This document shows positions 41,861 to 49,667 of a stretch of DNA of 64,000 nt, in pieces. The notes under the pieces are model-generated. The model searched no databases, was not told the DNA's origin, and saw only the letters and a list, made by a program, of their open reading frames with translations. The position numbers and the translations under genes are program-made. The stretch is from Sporomusa malonica (GTDB lineage: Bacteria > Bacillota > Negativicutes > Sporomusales > Sporomusaceae), in the NCBI RefSeq assembly GCF_041428715.1, contig NZ_CP155572.1; one strand, given 5' to 3'. Position 1 is the first letter of the stretch. Each line of letters starts with the position of its first letter.

Positions 41861-42379
41861 TTATGAACTTTTTACCAACGCCTTGTCTAGCGCACCTTTT
41901 TCTTCGTCAGTCAGATAATAAGTAGACTGACCATCAGCCACCGGCTTAGCATAGACCCGCGACTCATTCCGGCCGTAAATACTTGACAGCACTACTCCGT
42001 TCTTTTTGCCGTCAAGTAAGGCCAGAGCAAAGCTGAGGTCACTGCCCATATCCTCAAATGCATTAAACCGAACAACTCCTACATACTGAACAGAAGCGGT
42101 CGCAATCGTGTCCAGGCGACGGCATTCACCATCAAGGCGATTTACTTTGCCCACCGCCTGGTGGACTTCTTCTATATGTTTGATCAGTAATTGTTCAATA
42201 TTTACCCCGTCCATGCCTGCCATCATTTTTTGGTAACGTCTATTGAGGCGGCTCATTTTGATATTGATGTTGATAAAAACGATAAGTGCCACAAAAATCA
42301 ATGCAGTCAGACCAAGTAATATGTAAGGGAGATTTGTTGTAATGAATATTGTATACTGCGACAAATCCATGGTCGTCAT
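41861..42379 (-). CDS. DUF4446 protein
   Basis: 172 aa with one N-terminal membrane helix (LPYILLGLTALIFVALIVFI), a coiled-coil stretch and the conserved VGVVRFNAFEDMGSDLSFALALLDGKKNGVVLSSIYGRNESRVYAKPV of DUF4446. The family is found near parAB/oriC in Firmicutes; function unknown. ATG 42379 is chosen with GGAAAGGTG upstream. Confidence 0.9.
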   Translation of the reverse strand: MTTMDLSQYTIFITTNLPYILLGLTALIFVALIVFININIKMSRLNRRYQKMMAGMDGVNIEQLLIKHIEEVHQAVGKVNRLDGECRRLDTIATASVQYVGVVRFNAFEDMGSDLSFALALLDGKKNGVVLSSIYGRNESRVYAKPVADGQSTYYLTDEEKGALDKALVKSS

Positions 42380-42422
42380 TTGTATCACCTTTCCTCTAAT
42401 CTGCGGATATTAGTAATTTTTT

Positions 42423-43118
42423 TTACATTGTCGGCCAAAAATAGGCGATAGCTGCAGCGACTGGTATCGCTGGCAGCAGATTTGCCAGTCTTATCTTTTT
42501 TAGTTCCAGCATTAGTATGCTCACCCCGACAATAAGAATGCCGCCGGTTGCCGTCATTTCTTTAATTATACTATCAGACAGCACTGCGCTGAAAAAACCG
42601 GCCAGCAGGGTAATTAGTCCTTGATATACAAAAATTGAAACACTGGAAAATGCTACCCCAATACCCATGCTTGCGGTAAATACAATTGCGACAATGCCAT
42701 CTATCAAGGACTTTGCATACAACGTACTGGTATCACCGGTAAGTCCCTCCTGAATTGAGCCGACCACAGCCATAGCACCGATACAATATACCAGGCTGGA
42801 CGTAACGAAGCCGCGGCCAATGTTATTTTCTCCCGGGTTGTTCTGACTGCCAAACTTAGCTGACAGCCATTCACCAATTTTATTGAGATAGCCGTCAATG
42901 TTAAGTGACTCACCGATAACTGCACCGGCAGCCAAACCTAAAATGACGACAAGTATATTCTCAGTCTTAAAGGCCATTTGCAATCCAATAATACCAACGG
43001 CCAACGCCATCCCATGCATGACAGTGCTTTGGTATTTTTCCGGAATACCACGTTTTAGCGCCAGCCCCAGCCCGGAGCCGACAAGAACAGCAGCGGCATT
43101 AACTATGGTCCCTTTCAT
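42423..43118 (-). CDS. DUF554 membrane protein
   Basis: 231 aa with seven or so hydrophobic segments. The N-terminal GTIVNAAAVLVGSGLGLALKRGIPEKY and the central VTSSLVYCIGAMAVVGSIQEGLTGD are typical of DUF554 (YdfK-like) transporters of unknown substrate. 4 nt separate it from the aminotransferase-like gene upstream. Confidence 0.9.
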   Translation of the reverse strand: MKGTIVNAAAVLVGSGLGLALKRGIPEKYQSTVMHGMALAVGIIGLQMAFKTENILVVILGLAAGAVIGESLNIDGYLNKIGEWLSAKFGSQNNPGENNIGRGFVTSSLVYCIGAMAVVGSIQEGLTGDTSTLYAKSLIDGIVAIVFTASMGIGVAFSSVSIFVYQGLITLLAGFFSAVLSDSIIKEMTATGGILIVGVSILMLELKKIRLANLLPAIPVAAAIAYFWPTM

Positions 43119-43121
43119 GTA

Positions 43122-44267
43122 CTAACCCCCTTGAGCAGCAATCTTCTGTACAGCGGCAATAACCTGCCCGATTTCTTCTTCTGTATTAAAATAACCAGGA
43201 CTAAGCCGCACCGTCCCAGTCTTAAGTGTTCCTATCGCCTGATGGGCCCAGGGGGCGCAGTGTAATCCTGAGCGACAGGCAATCTCATAATCCCGGTCAA
43301 GGGCATGAGCAATCTGCCCACTGTCTTTGCCATTGAGCGTAAATGACACAACGGCCGTGCGTCCGGCAATATCTGTATTACCATGAACAGTCAGTGTTGG
43401 TATACCTTTTAAACCGTCCAGCAAAAGCTGGGTCAGCGCCATTTCTTTGGCTTGAATGTTTTCTCGTCCGGTATCCAATATAAACCGGACACCGGCCTTA
43501 AGCCCGGCAATGCCTGGCGTGTTAGGTGTCCCGCTTTCCAGGCGGTCAGGCATAAACTCAGGCTGTTTGTCAGATTCGGACAGACTGCCGGTTCCTCCAA
43601 CTCTAAGTGGTGTGACAGCCTGTGCTTCACTTACATATAGGCCGCCTGTACCCTGTGGCCCAAGCAGGCCTTTGTGCCCGCTAAATGCCAGCAGGTCTAT
43701 CCCCATAGCGGCTACATCAATTGCCTCCACCCCTGCCGTCTGAGCAGCATCCACAATGAATATAGCGCCGATCTGCTTGGTCAGTTTCCCTATCTCCGCT
43801 ATCGGCATAATGGTACCTGTAACATTGGAGGCATGGCTCATAATTACTGCTTTAGGCCGTTGCATGACCGCTGCTCTCATGGCGTTCATGTCAAGCTGGC
43901 CGTCACGCTTACAAGGAACAATAACTACATGAACACCTTTCGCTTCCACATATCTTACAGCCCGGGCAACAGCATTGTGTTCCATCGCAGTTGTTACAAG
44001 TGTATCCCCAGGACAAAGCAACCCAAACACAGCCATACTGATGGCATCGGTTGCATTGTGAGTAAACACAATCTGATTTGCATCTTCAATCCTAAACAAT
44101 TCAGCCAGGGCCTCCCTGGCCTCATACAGCATCAGGCTAGCTGCCCGCGCCATGCTATGCCCACCACGACCCGGGTTAGCTCCCATTGTTCTTAAGCAAT
44201 GATCGATTGCCTGATAGACACACTCTGGTTTAGGCCACGTTGTAGCAGCATTATCAAGATAGATCAC
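43122..44267 (-). CDS. Cysteine desulfurase-like class V aminotransferase
   Basis: 381 aa. MIYLDNAATTWPKPECV, HNATDAISMAVFGL, TTAMEHNAVARAV, VDAAQTAGVEAIDV, the PLP lysine in FSGHKGLLGPQGTGGLYV and the active-site loop with Cys in ACRSGLHCAPWAHQAIG. It belongs to the cysteine desulfurase subgroup that releases sulfur (or selenium) from cysteine. The start is GTG 44267 (GGAGCGG). It follows hydF closely (14 nt), which may hint at sulfur supply for Fe-S assembly; this is inference. Not IscS-specific, so no gene symbol. Confidence 0.9.
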   Translation of the reverse strand: MIYLDNAATTWPKPECVYQAIDHCLRTMGANPGRGGHSMARAASLMLYEAREALAELFRIEDANQIVFTHNATDAISMAVFGLLCPGDTLVTTAMEHNAVARAVRYVEAKGVHVVIVPCKRDGQLDMNAMRAAVMQRPKAVIMSHASNVTGTIMPIAEIGKLTKQIGAIFIVDAAQTAGVEAIDVAAMGIDLLAFSGHKGLLGPQGTGGLYVSEAQAVTPLRVGGTGSLSESDKQPEFMPDRLESGTPNTPGIAGLKAGVRFILDTGRENIQAKEMALTQLLLDGLKGIPTLTVHGNTDIAGRTAVVSFTLNGKDSGQIAHALDRDYEIACRSGLHCAPWAHQAIGTLKTGTVRLSPGYFNTEEEIGQVIAAVQKIAAQGG

Positions 44268-44280
44268 AGCTCATCCGCTC

Positions 44281-45504
44281 CTAATCTTCAAGTATCATTT
44301 GGGCTAGCGGAAATGGTGCCAGCGCCCGGTGCAAAATGCCATGAACCTGGGCAATTAACAATCCATAATTTACGATCGGCACTTCCGCCTCTCTGGCCAT
44401 CGCCAGACGATACAGCATTTCCCGCCGGTTAAGCATGCACGCGCCGCAGTGAATAATTAACTTGTATTTTGCCAAGTCAGGAGGGAACGTACCGCCTGAC
44501 ACCCATTCAAAGTCAAGTTCCCCACCTACTGCCTGTCTAAGCCAACGCGGAATTTTTACCCTGCCAATGTCATCTGCCTGCCGGTGATGGGTACACCCTT
44601 CCGAGATCAGCACCTTATCCCCTGGTTTTAGCGCTTCAATGGCTTTAGCCCCGGTTACTAAGGTCTCAAGATCTCCCTTATGACGAGCCATTAAAATAGA
44701 AAACGAGGTAAGCATTACACCTGGCGGGGTATCTGCTCCCACCTTCATAAATTCCTGCGAGTCGGTGACCACTAGACGCGGTGGTTTTTTCAGACCGTCC
44801 AATGCTTCCTTAAGTTCTCTTTCTTTGACTACAACGGCACAGGCATCATTATCCAGAAGATCGCGAATGGTCTGAACCTGGGGTAGAATCAAGCGGCCTT
44901 TAGGCGCAGCTAAATCAATGGGGACTACCAACACTACGGTATCTCCTGGTGACACCAGATCGCCAATAACAGGTGGACCCTCCCAGTTGTCAGGAGCCAA
45001 CTTAATAATCAGTCGTTTTAACTCTTCAATACCCTGGCCAGTTTTGGCACTGATATTAATGAGCGGCAAATCGAGCGTTGTACTCCAGCCGGCAATCGTA
45101 TCAGACGAAGCCGACATAACATCACTTTTATTGACAACACCAGCAATGGGTAAGCTGCGTTTACGTATTTCTTTTACAAGCGTTTGCTCAAACTCAGTCA
45201 ACCCCTGCTCAGGTTCAATGACTACTACAGCTAAATCTGCTTTATTAAGCACTTGCATTGTCCGCTCAATTCGGAGAGCGCCTAAGTCACCTACATCATC
45301 AATGCCTGCTGTATCAATAATCATGACAGGCCCAATCGGCAATATCTCCATGGCTTTATACACCGGATCGGTGGTTGTGCCAGGCACATCTGAAACCAGC
45401 GCAATATCCTGGTTGGTAAGGGCGTTAATTAAACTGGACTTACCTGCATTACGGCGTCCGAAGATGGCGATATGCAGGCGTGATCCTTTTGGGGTTTCTT
45501 GCAT
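44281..45504 (-). CDS. hydF: [FeFe]-hydrogenase maturation GTPase HydF
   Basis: 407 aa. GTPase domain IAIFGRRNAGKSSLINALTNQD, DVPGTTTDPVYKAM, DTAGIDDVGDLGALRIERT; C-terminal cluster-binding ligands in EGCTHHRQADD and IIHCGACMLNRREM. HydF is the scaffold on which the H-cluster precursor is built. ATG 45504 (AGGGAGG upstream) is taken rather than GTG 45525. HydE and HydG are not in the window. The upstream aspartase gene ends 17 nt before it, so the two are an operon. Confidence 0.95.
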   Translation of the reverse strand: MQETPKGSRLHIAIFGRRNAGKSSLINALTNQDIALVSDVPGTTTDPVYKAMEILPIGPVMIIDTAGIDDVGDLGALRIERTMQVLNKADLAVVVIEPEQGLTEFEQTLVKEIRKRSLPIAGVVNKSDVMSASSDTIAGWSTTLDLPLINISAKTGQGIEELKRLIIKLAPDNWEGPPVIGDLVSPGDTVVLVVPIDLAAPKGRLILPQVQTIRDLLDNDACAVVVKERELKEALDGLKKPPRLVVTDSQEFMKVGADTPPGVMLTSFSILMARHKGDLETLVTGAKAIEALKPGDKVLISEGCTHHRQADDIGRVKIPRWLRQAVGGELDFEWVSGGTFPPDLAKYKLIIHCGACMLNRREMLYRLAMAREAEVPIVNYGLLIAQVHGILHRALAPFPLAQMILED

Positions 45505-45521
45505 ATTGTTTGCCTCCCTAA

Positions 45522-46919
45522 TCACTTTTGTGCCCCAGCAATTCCCGGTCTTGTCATAGCGCGAGGATCCAAAATGGCGTCAATCCTCGGTTCCGGCAGC
45601 ACCGCTAATTCAAGTGCAGCTTGACGCACGGTCACACCAGTCTCCAGAGCCCTGCGCGCCACCTTTGATGCTAGGTCATAGCCAATATGAGGAACTAAGG
45701 CTGTAACACTTACCTGACTACCTTCCAACAGCGCCTGGCAGCGCTGCGCATCTGCCGTTATACCTTGAATACAAAACTCATTAAAAACTGTTACAGCATT
45801 CGTTAACACAGTCAAGCTTTCTAACAAATGATGGGCTATCAGCGGCATAAACGGATTGAGTTCCAGTTGGCCCGACTGCGCCGCCATAGCAATCGCCATA
45901 TCTGAAGCCATGACATGAAAAGCAACTTGATTGATGGCTTCAGGGATGATTGGATTCACTTTACCTGGCATAATCGAAGAACCAGCCTGCCGCTCCGGCA
46001 GCCTGATTTCACCCAGGCCAGCCCGCGGTCCTGAGGATAGTAGCCTGAGGTCATGGGCACACTTACCTAGATTAACTGCTAACGCTTTGAGCAAACCTGA
46101 AACCTCGACAAATACATCAGCGTTCTGGATAACGTCAATCATGTTCTCGGCTCTGGCCAAGCCAATACCGGCATATTGCCGCACTCGGTCATTAACCATA
46201 AATATGTACTTCTTATCAGCGTTAAGCCCAGTACCAATGGCTGTGCCGCCTAACGCCGCCTGACGTAGTCGCTCTTCCACCTTATGCAATCGCCAGCGGT
46301 CACGGGCAACAGCACCAGCATAAGCGCTAAATTCCTGCCCCAACATGACAGGCACCGCGTCCTGCATCTCGGTGCGACCAACCTTAATGACTCCGGCAAA
46401 TTCGGCTTCTTTAGCCTGGAGTGATGCCTGTAGGGCGGCACAACCCTCACTTAAAGGTTTAAGCAGCCAAATTGCCGCAATCCTCAGTGCAGTGGGGTAA
46501 ACATCATTGGTCGATTGATGCATATTGACATGATTGAGTGGATGTACCAGATCATAGTCTCCGCGCTGCCCCCCCAAAAGTTCAATGGCGCGGTTGGCCA
46601 GTACCTCGTTAACATTCATATTGGTAGAAGTTCCAGCCCCACCCTGTAAGGCATCAATAACAAATTGGTCGCGCCATTTACCATTTATTACTTCGTCAGC
46701 TGCAACCGCTATTGATTGTGCTTTATCTTTTGCTAAATGACCTAACTCTGCATTGACCTCTGCTGCTGCCTTTTTTATTAAAGTTATGGCCTTGATTAGA
46801 GTGTAAGATACTTTATAGTCTGATAGCGGAAAATTTTCTAATGCCCGCAAGGTATGAATTCCATAATATACACTTGCAGGAACTTCCCGTTCCCCCAGCA
46901 AGTCCTTTTCTAGTCGCAT
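45522..46919 (-). CDS. aspA: Aspartate ammonia-lyase
   Basis: 465 aa, fumarase/aspartase superfamily. ALQGGAGTSTNMNVNEVLANRAIEL, HVNMHQSTNDVYPTALRIA, VGRTEMQDAVPVMLGQEFSAYA and the signature GSSIMPGKVNPIIPEA. It interconverts aspartate with fumarate and ammonia. ATG 46919 has GGTGAAG upstream. It is the first gene before hydF; aspartase genes are known to sit in hydrogenase-maturation clusters of anaerobes. Confidence 0.92.
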   Translation of the reverse strand: MRLEKDLLGEREVPASVYYGIHTLRALENFPLSDYKVSYTLIKAITLIKKAAAEVNAELGHLAKDKAQSIAVAADEVINGKWRDQFVIDALQGGAGTSTNMNVNEVLANRAIELLGGQRGDYDLVHPLNHVNMHQSTNDVYPTALRIAAIWLLKPLSEGCAALQASLQAKEAEFAGVIKVGRTEMQDAVPVMLGQEFSAYAGAVARDRWRLHKVEERLRQAALGGTAIGTGLNADKKYIFMVNDRVRQYAGIGLARAENMIDVIQNADVFVEVSGLLKALAVNLGKCAHDLRLLSSGPRAGLGEIRLPERQAGSSIMPGKVNPIIPEAINQVAFHVMASDMAIAMAAQSGQLELNPFMPLIAHHLLESLTVLTNAVTVFNEFCIQGITADAQRCQALLEGSQVSVTALVPHIGYDLASKVARRALETGVTVRQAALELAVLPEPRIDAILDPRAMTRPGIAGAQK

Positions 46920-46967
46920 TTCTTCACCCCACCACCCTGACATCCCAAAAACAAGCAGATCTATTAT

Positions 46968-46983
46968 TGTTTCACGTGAAACA
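46968..46983. other. parS site (perfect)
   Basis: TGTTTCACGTGAAACA matches the consensus parS palindrome in all 16 positions. It is intergenic, about 50 nt upstream of the aspA start and 100 nt past the parB stop. ParB should load here and spread. Confidence 0.95.
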
Positions 46984-46987
46984 TTTT

Positions 46988-47082
46988 TTTATCCTGTTAG
47001 AACAGTATTACTTTCCCCTGGATAAGGGCAACCTCGACATCAGCTCTAGTCGCACCTCGGAGAAAGTCGTGTTTTCTTTATC
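46988..47082 (-). repeat. Dispersed intergenic repeat, copy 5 (diverged)
   Basis: TTTATCCTGTTAGAACAGTATTACTTTCC and GGATAAGGGCAAC, ending GTGTTTTCTTTAT, match the ends of the family; the middle differs. It lies directly beside the parS site, downstream of parB. Confidence 0.6.
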
Positions 47083-47086
47083 CATG

Positions 47087-48016
47087 TTATACTACAAGCT
47101 GTCCACGGAATTTAGAAGAAACTGGTTCTTGGCGAGTTGACAGCATTTCCATAATTCTTTCCAGATCTTCAGGAGAATAGTATTCAATTTCAATTTTACT
47201 CTTCATTTTTCCAGGCTTAATTCTTACTTGCGTTCCAAGTATGACCTTAAGCCGGTCTTCAAACTCATTCATGAAAAACTGATTAGGATCATCACCGTTT
47301 TCTGGCTCTACCGAAGGCTTTGGTTCCGCCTTCTTGGCAGGCCGACGCGCAGCCAAACGACGCACCAATTCCTCAGCATCACGGGCAGACAAGTCTTCTT
47401 CAATAATTTGATTAGCAGCATCAAGTTGCATTTCAACAGTTTCTAAAGCTAACAGCGGCCTAGCTTGTCCCATGGTTAATGTTCCACGTGAAACAAAATC
47501 TTGTACCTCTGGATGTAGATTTAGGAGTCGTACAATATTAGCAATCATTGAACGGCTGCGCCCGATTCTTTGAGCCACCTCTTCTTGTGTCAACCCGAAC
47601 TCTTCCATAAGCCGACGAAAAGCCATAGCTTCCTCAATCATATTAAGGTTACGGCGCTGCAAGTTTTCAATTAAGGCAATTTCCATCATTTCGGCATCTG
47701 TGTAGTCACGTACCACAGCCGGAATCTGCTTAAGACCAGCTAACTGCGAAGCACGCCACCGGCGTTCCCCTGCCACCAGCTCGTAGCCACTGAGCGTCTT
47801 TCGAACAACCACCGGTTGAATGATTCCATGCTGTTTTATGGATTGCGCCAGTTCGGCCAGCGCCTCTTCATCAAAATCCCGGCGAGGCTGGTGCTGGTTG
47901 GGAACGATATCCTTGATGGCAATCTCATTAGGCTGTTCATTATGTACATTAGCATCACCAGTATTAGGAGAACCAAACAACGCATCCAATCCTCGTCCCA
48001 ATCCACGTTTATTCAT
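47087..48016 (-). CDS. parB: Chromosome partitioning protein ParB
   Basis: 309 aa. MNKRGLGRGLDALFG at the N-terminus, the CTP/ParB box GYELVAGERRWRASQLAGLKQIP with IEENLQRRNLN-type ALIENLQRRNLN, the helix-turn-helix LTQEEVAQRIGRSRSMIANIVRLL and a C-terminal dimer region. Binds parS and organises the origin region with ParA. ATG 48016 (GAGG upstream) replaces an ATG at 48022. It overlaps parA by 8 nt. Confidence 0.95.
   Translation of the reverse strand: MNKRGLGRGLDALFGSPNTGDANVHNEQPNEIAIKDIVPNQHQPRRDFDEEALAELAQSIKQHGIIQPVVVRKTLSGYELVAGERRWRASQLAGLKQIPAVVRDYTDAEMMEIALIENLQRRNLNMIEEAMAFRRLMEEFGLTQEEVAQRIGRSRSMIANIVRLLNLHPEVQDFVSRGTLTMGQARPLLALETVEMQLDAANQIIEEDLSARDAEELVRRLAARRPAKKAEPKPSVEPENGDDPNQFFMNEFEDRLKVILGTQVRIKPGKMKSKIEIEYYSPEDLERIMEMLSTRQEPVSSKFRGQLVV
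47480..47495. other. parS-like site inside parB
   Basis: TGTTCCACGTGAAACA differs from the parS consensus at one position. It lies within the parB coding region. Confidence 0.8.
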
Positions 48017-48770
48017 CACCAATCACCTCACGTGCTAAATCAAAGTATACTTCTGTTCCCTTAGACTTAGGATCATACTTAATTACCGGCTGTCCATGGC
48101 TAGGCGCCTCGCTTAAGCGCACATTTCGAGGAATAATCGTCTGATAAACTTTATGACGAAAATGGTTTTTTACCTCGTCAACAACCTGGATGGATAAATT
48201 GGTCCGGGCATCAAACATAGTAAGGACAACCCCTTCGAGAGTAAGCACCGGATTAAGATTTTTTTGTACCAAACTCACTGTGCTCATTAATTGAGTCAAT
48301 CCCTCCAATGCATAGAACTCACATTGGATGGGTACAAGAACTGAGTTAGCAGCTGTCAGCGAGTTAATAGTTAGCAAGCCTAATGACGGCGGGCAATCGA
48401 TAAGCACATAGTCATAACTAAACTTCGCCTTGTCCAGCGCCCGCTTAAGTTTACCCTCACGCGACATCATCGAGACCAGTTCAATCTCAGCCCCGGCAAG
48501 TTGAATTGTGGCTGGTAAAAGCTTAAGGTTAGCAATTTCCGTCTGTACCACAATTGTGTCGATCGGCACATCATTCACCAGAGCATCATAAACACAGCGC
48601 TTAATCGTACCTTTATTGAATCCCAATCCGCTTGTGGAGTTCCCCTGCGGGTCAATATCAATAAGCAGTACCTTTTTACCCAGCTCAGCCAAGCAAGCCG
48701 ACAGGTTGACCGAAGTCGTCGTCTTGCCTACTCCTCCTTTTTGATTGGCGATAGCAATTACTTTAACCAA
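48009..48770 (-). CDS. parA: Chromosome partitioning ATPase ParA (Soj)
   Basis: 253 aa: deviant Walker A IANQKGGVGKTTTSVNL, DIDPQGNSTSGLG, DCPPSLGLLTIN, and PIQCEFYALEGLTQL. It drives origin segregation with ParB. The start is TTG 48770 (GAGGTGA 6-7 nt upstream). Upstream a TATAAT (48879-48884) with a weak -35 may be its promoter. Confidence 0.96.
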   Translation of the reverse strand: MVKVIAIANQKGGVGKTTTSVNLSACLAELGKKVLLIDIDPQGNSTSGLGFNKGTIKRCVYDALVNDVPIDTIVVQTEIANLKLLPATIQLAGAEIELVSMMSREGKLKRALDKAKFSYDYVLIDCPPSLGLLTINSLTAANSVLVPIQCEFYALEGLTQLMSTVSLVQKNLNPVLTLEGVVLTMFDARTNLSIQVVDEVKNHFRHKVYQTIIPRNVRLSEAPSHGQPVIKYDPKSKGTEVYFDLAREVIGDE

Positions 48771-48980
48771 ACTAGTTCACCTCAAAATAGATAGTTCCAT
48801 CTTCTCATTCAACACAGTTGCGTTATTTCCTGCCAAAAAAATGCTAATATGCAAAACTTGATCACTGATAACAATAGAATTATAAAGAATTTGTTAATCT
48901 GTAAACATCACAGCTTTAACTAATTGGCAAAATATAATATAATGCTAATAATACCTCACTTTAATCTGGAGGTTCTCTTA

Positions 48981-49667
48981 ATGCCGATATATCACCCCCG
49001 TTTGATAACAGTTGACCTTGATGAAACCAAACGCTATGCAGGACTAGGTAGTAAAGCAAACTTTTCCGCCGCACTCCTTACGGAGGCATGCACTCAAGCC
49101 CAGCTTCTGGCTACCCCAAAAGGAGTTTGGCAGGTGTATGTCTATGACCAAGACTCACATACCATCATGTCGCCTAATCCACTTAGCCTCACAGCAGAGA
49201 GCATTATTAAGCATTTAAGTGGCGCAGTCGAAGTAGCAGTAATGGCTGTAACAATTGGGCAACCACTAGAGCAAGAAGTATCTAACCTGTTTTCCAGAGA
49301 CCAGTATACTTTAGGACTGTTATTAGATGCCGCCGGAACAACTGCTGTAGAAGCAGTCTGTGATGCTGTCTGTAGTGTAATATCAGGGCAAGCCGCCCGT
49401 ACAGGGCTTACGGCAGGCAGGCGCTTCAGTCCCGGTTATGGCGGCTGGCCAGTAGACATACAGCCAGAGATATTGGCTCTAGCCTCAGGCGCTACCATTG
49501 ATCTGAGCGTTACAGATACAAAAATGCTTGTACCCCGTAAATCAGTTACTGCTGTAATTGGCTTATATCCCTACCACCAAGCACTGAGTTTACCTCATCA
49601 GCAAGAGCTGTCCTGCGATAAATGCGGGCAACCGGGCTGTCATGCGCGAAAGGAGACCGATAGATAA
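48981..49667 (+). CDS. MetH reactivation-domain-like protein
   Basis: 228 aa corresponding to the C-terminal activation domain of B12-dependent methionine synthase as a separate protein: AVEVAVMAVTIGQPLEQEVSNLFSRDQYTLGLLLDAAGTTAVEAVCDAVC, then GRRFSPGYGGWPVDIQPEI and the C-terminal CDKCGQPGCHAR. In the known enzyme this domain binds S-adenosylmethionine and remethylates oxidised cobalamin. ATG 48981 has GGAGG 8 nt upstream. Its stop overlaps the metH start by 1 nt, which strongly supports a shared function. Confidence 0.85.
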   Translation: MPIYHPRLITVDLDETKRYAGLGSKANFSAALLTEACTQAQLLATPKGVWQVYVYDQDSHTIMSPNPLSLTAESIIKHLSGAVEVAVMAVTIGQPLEQEVSNLFSRDQYTLGLLLDAAGTTAVEAVCDAVCSVISGQAARTGLTAGRRFSPGYGGWPVDIQPEILALASGATIDLSVTDTKMLVPRKSVTAVIGLYPYHQALSLPHQQELSCDKCGQPGCHARKETDR

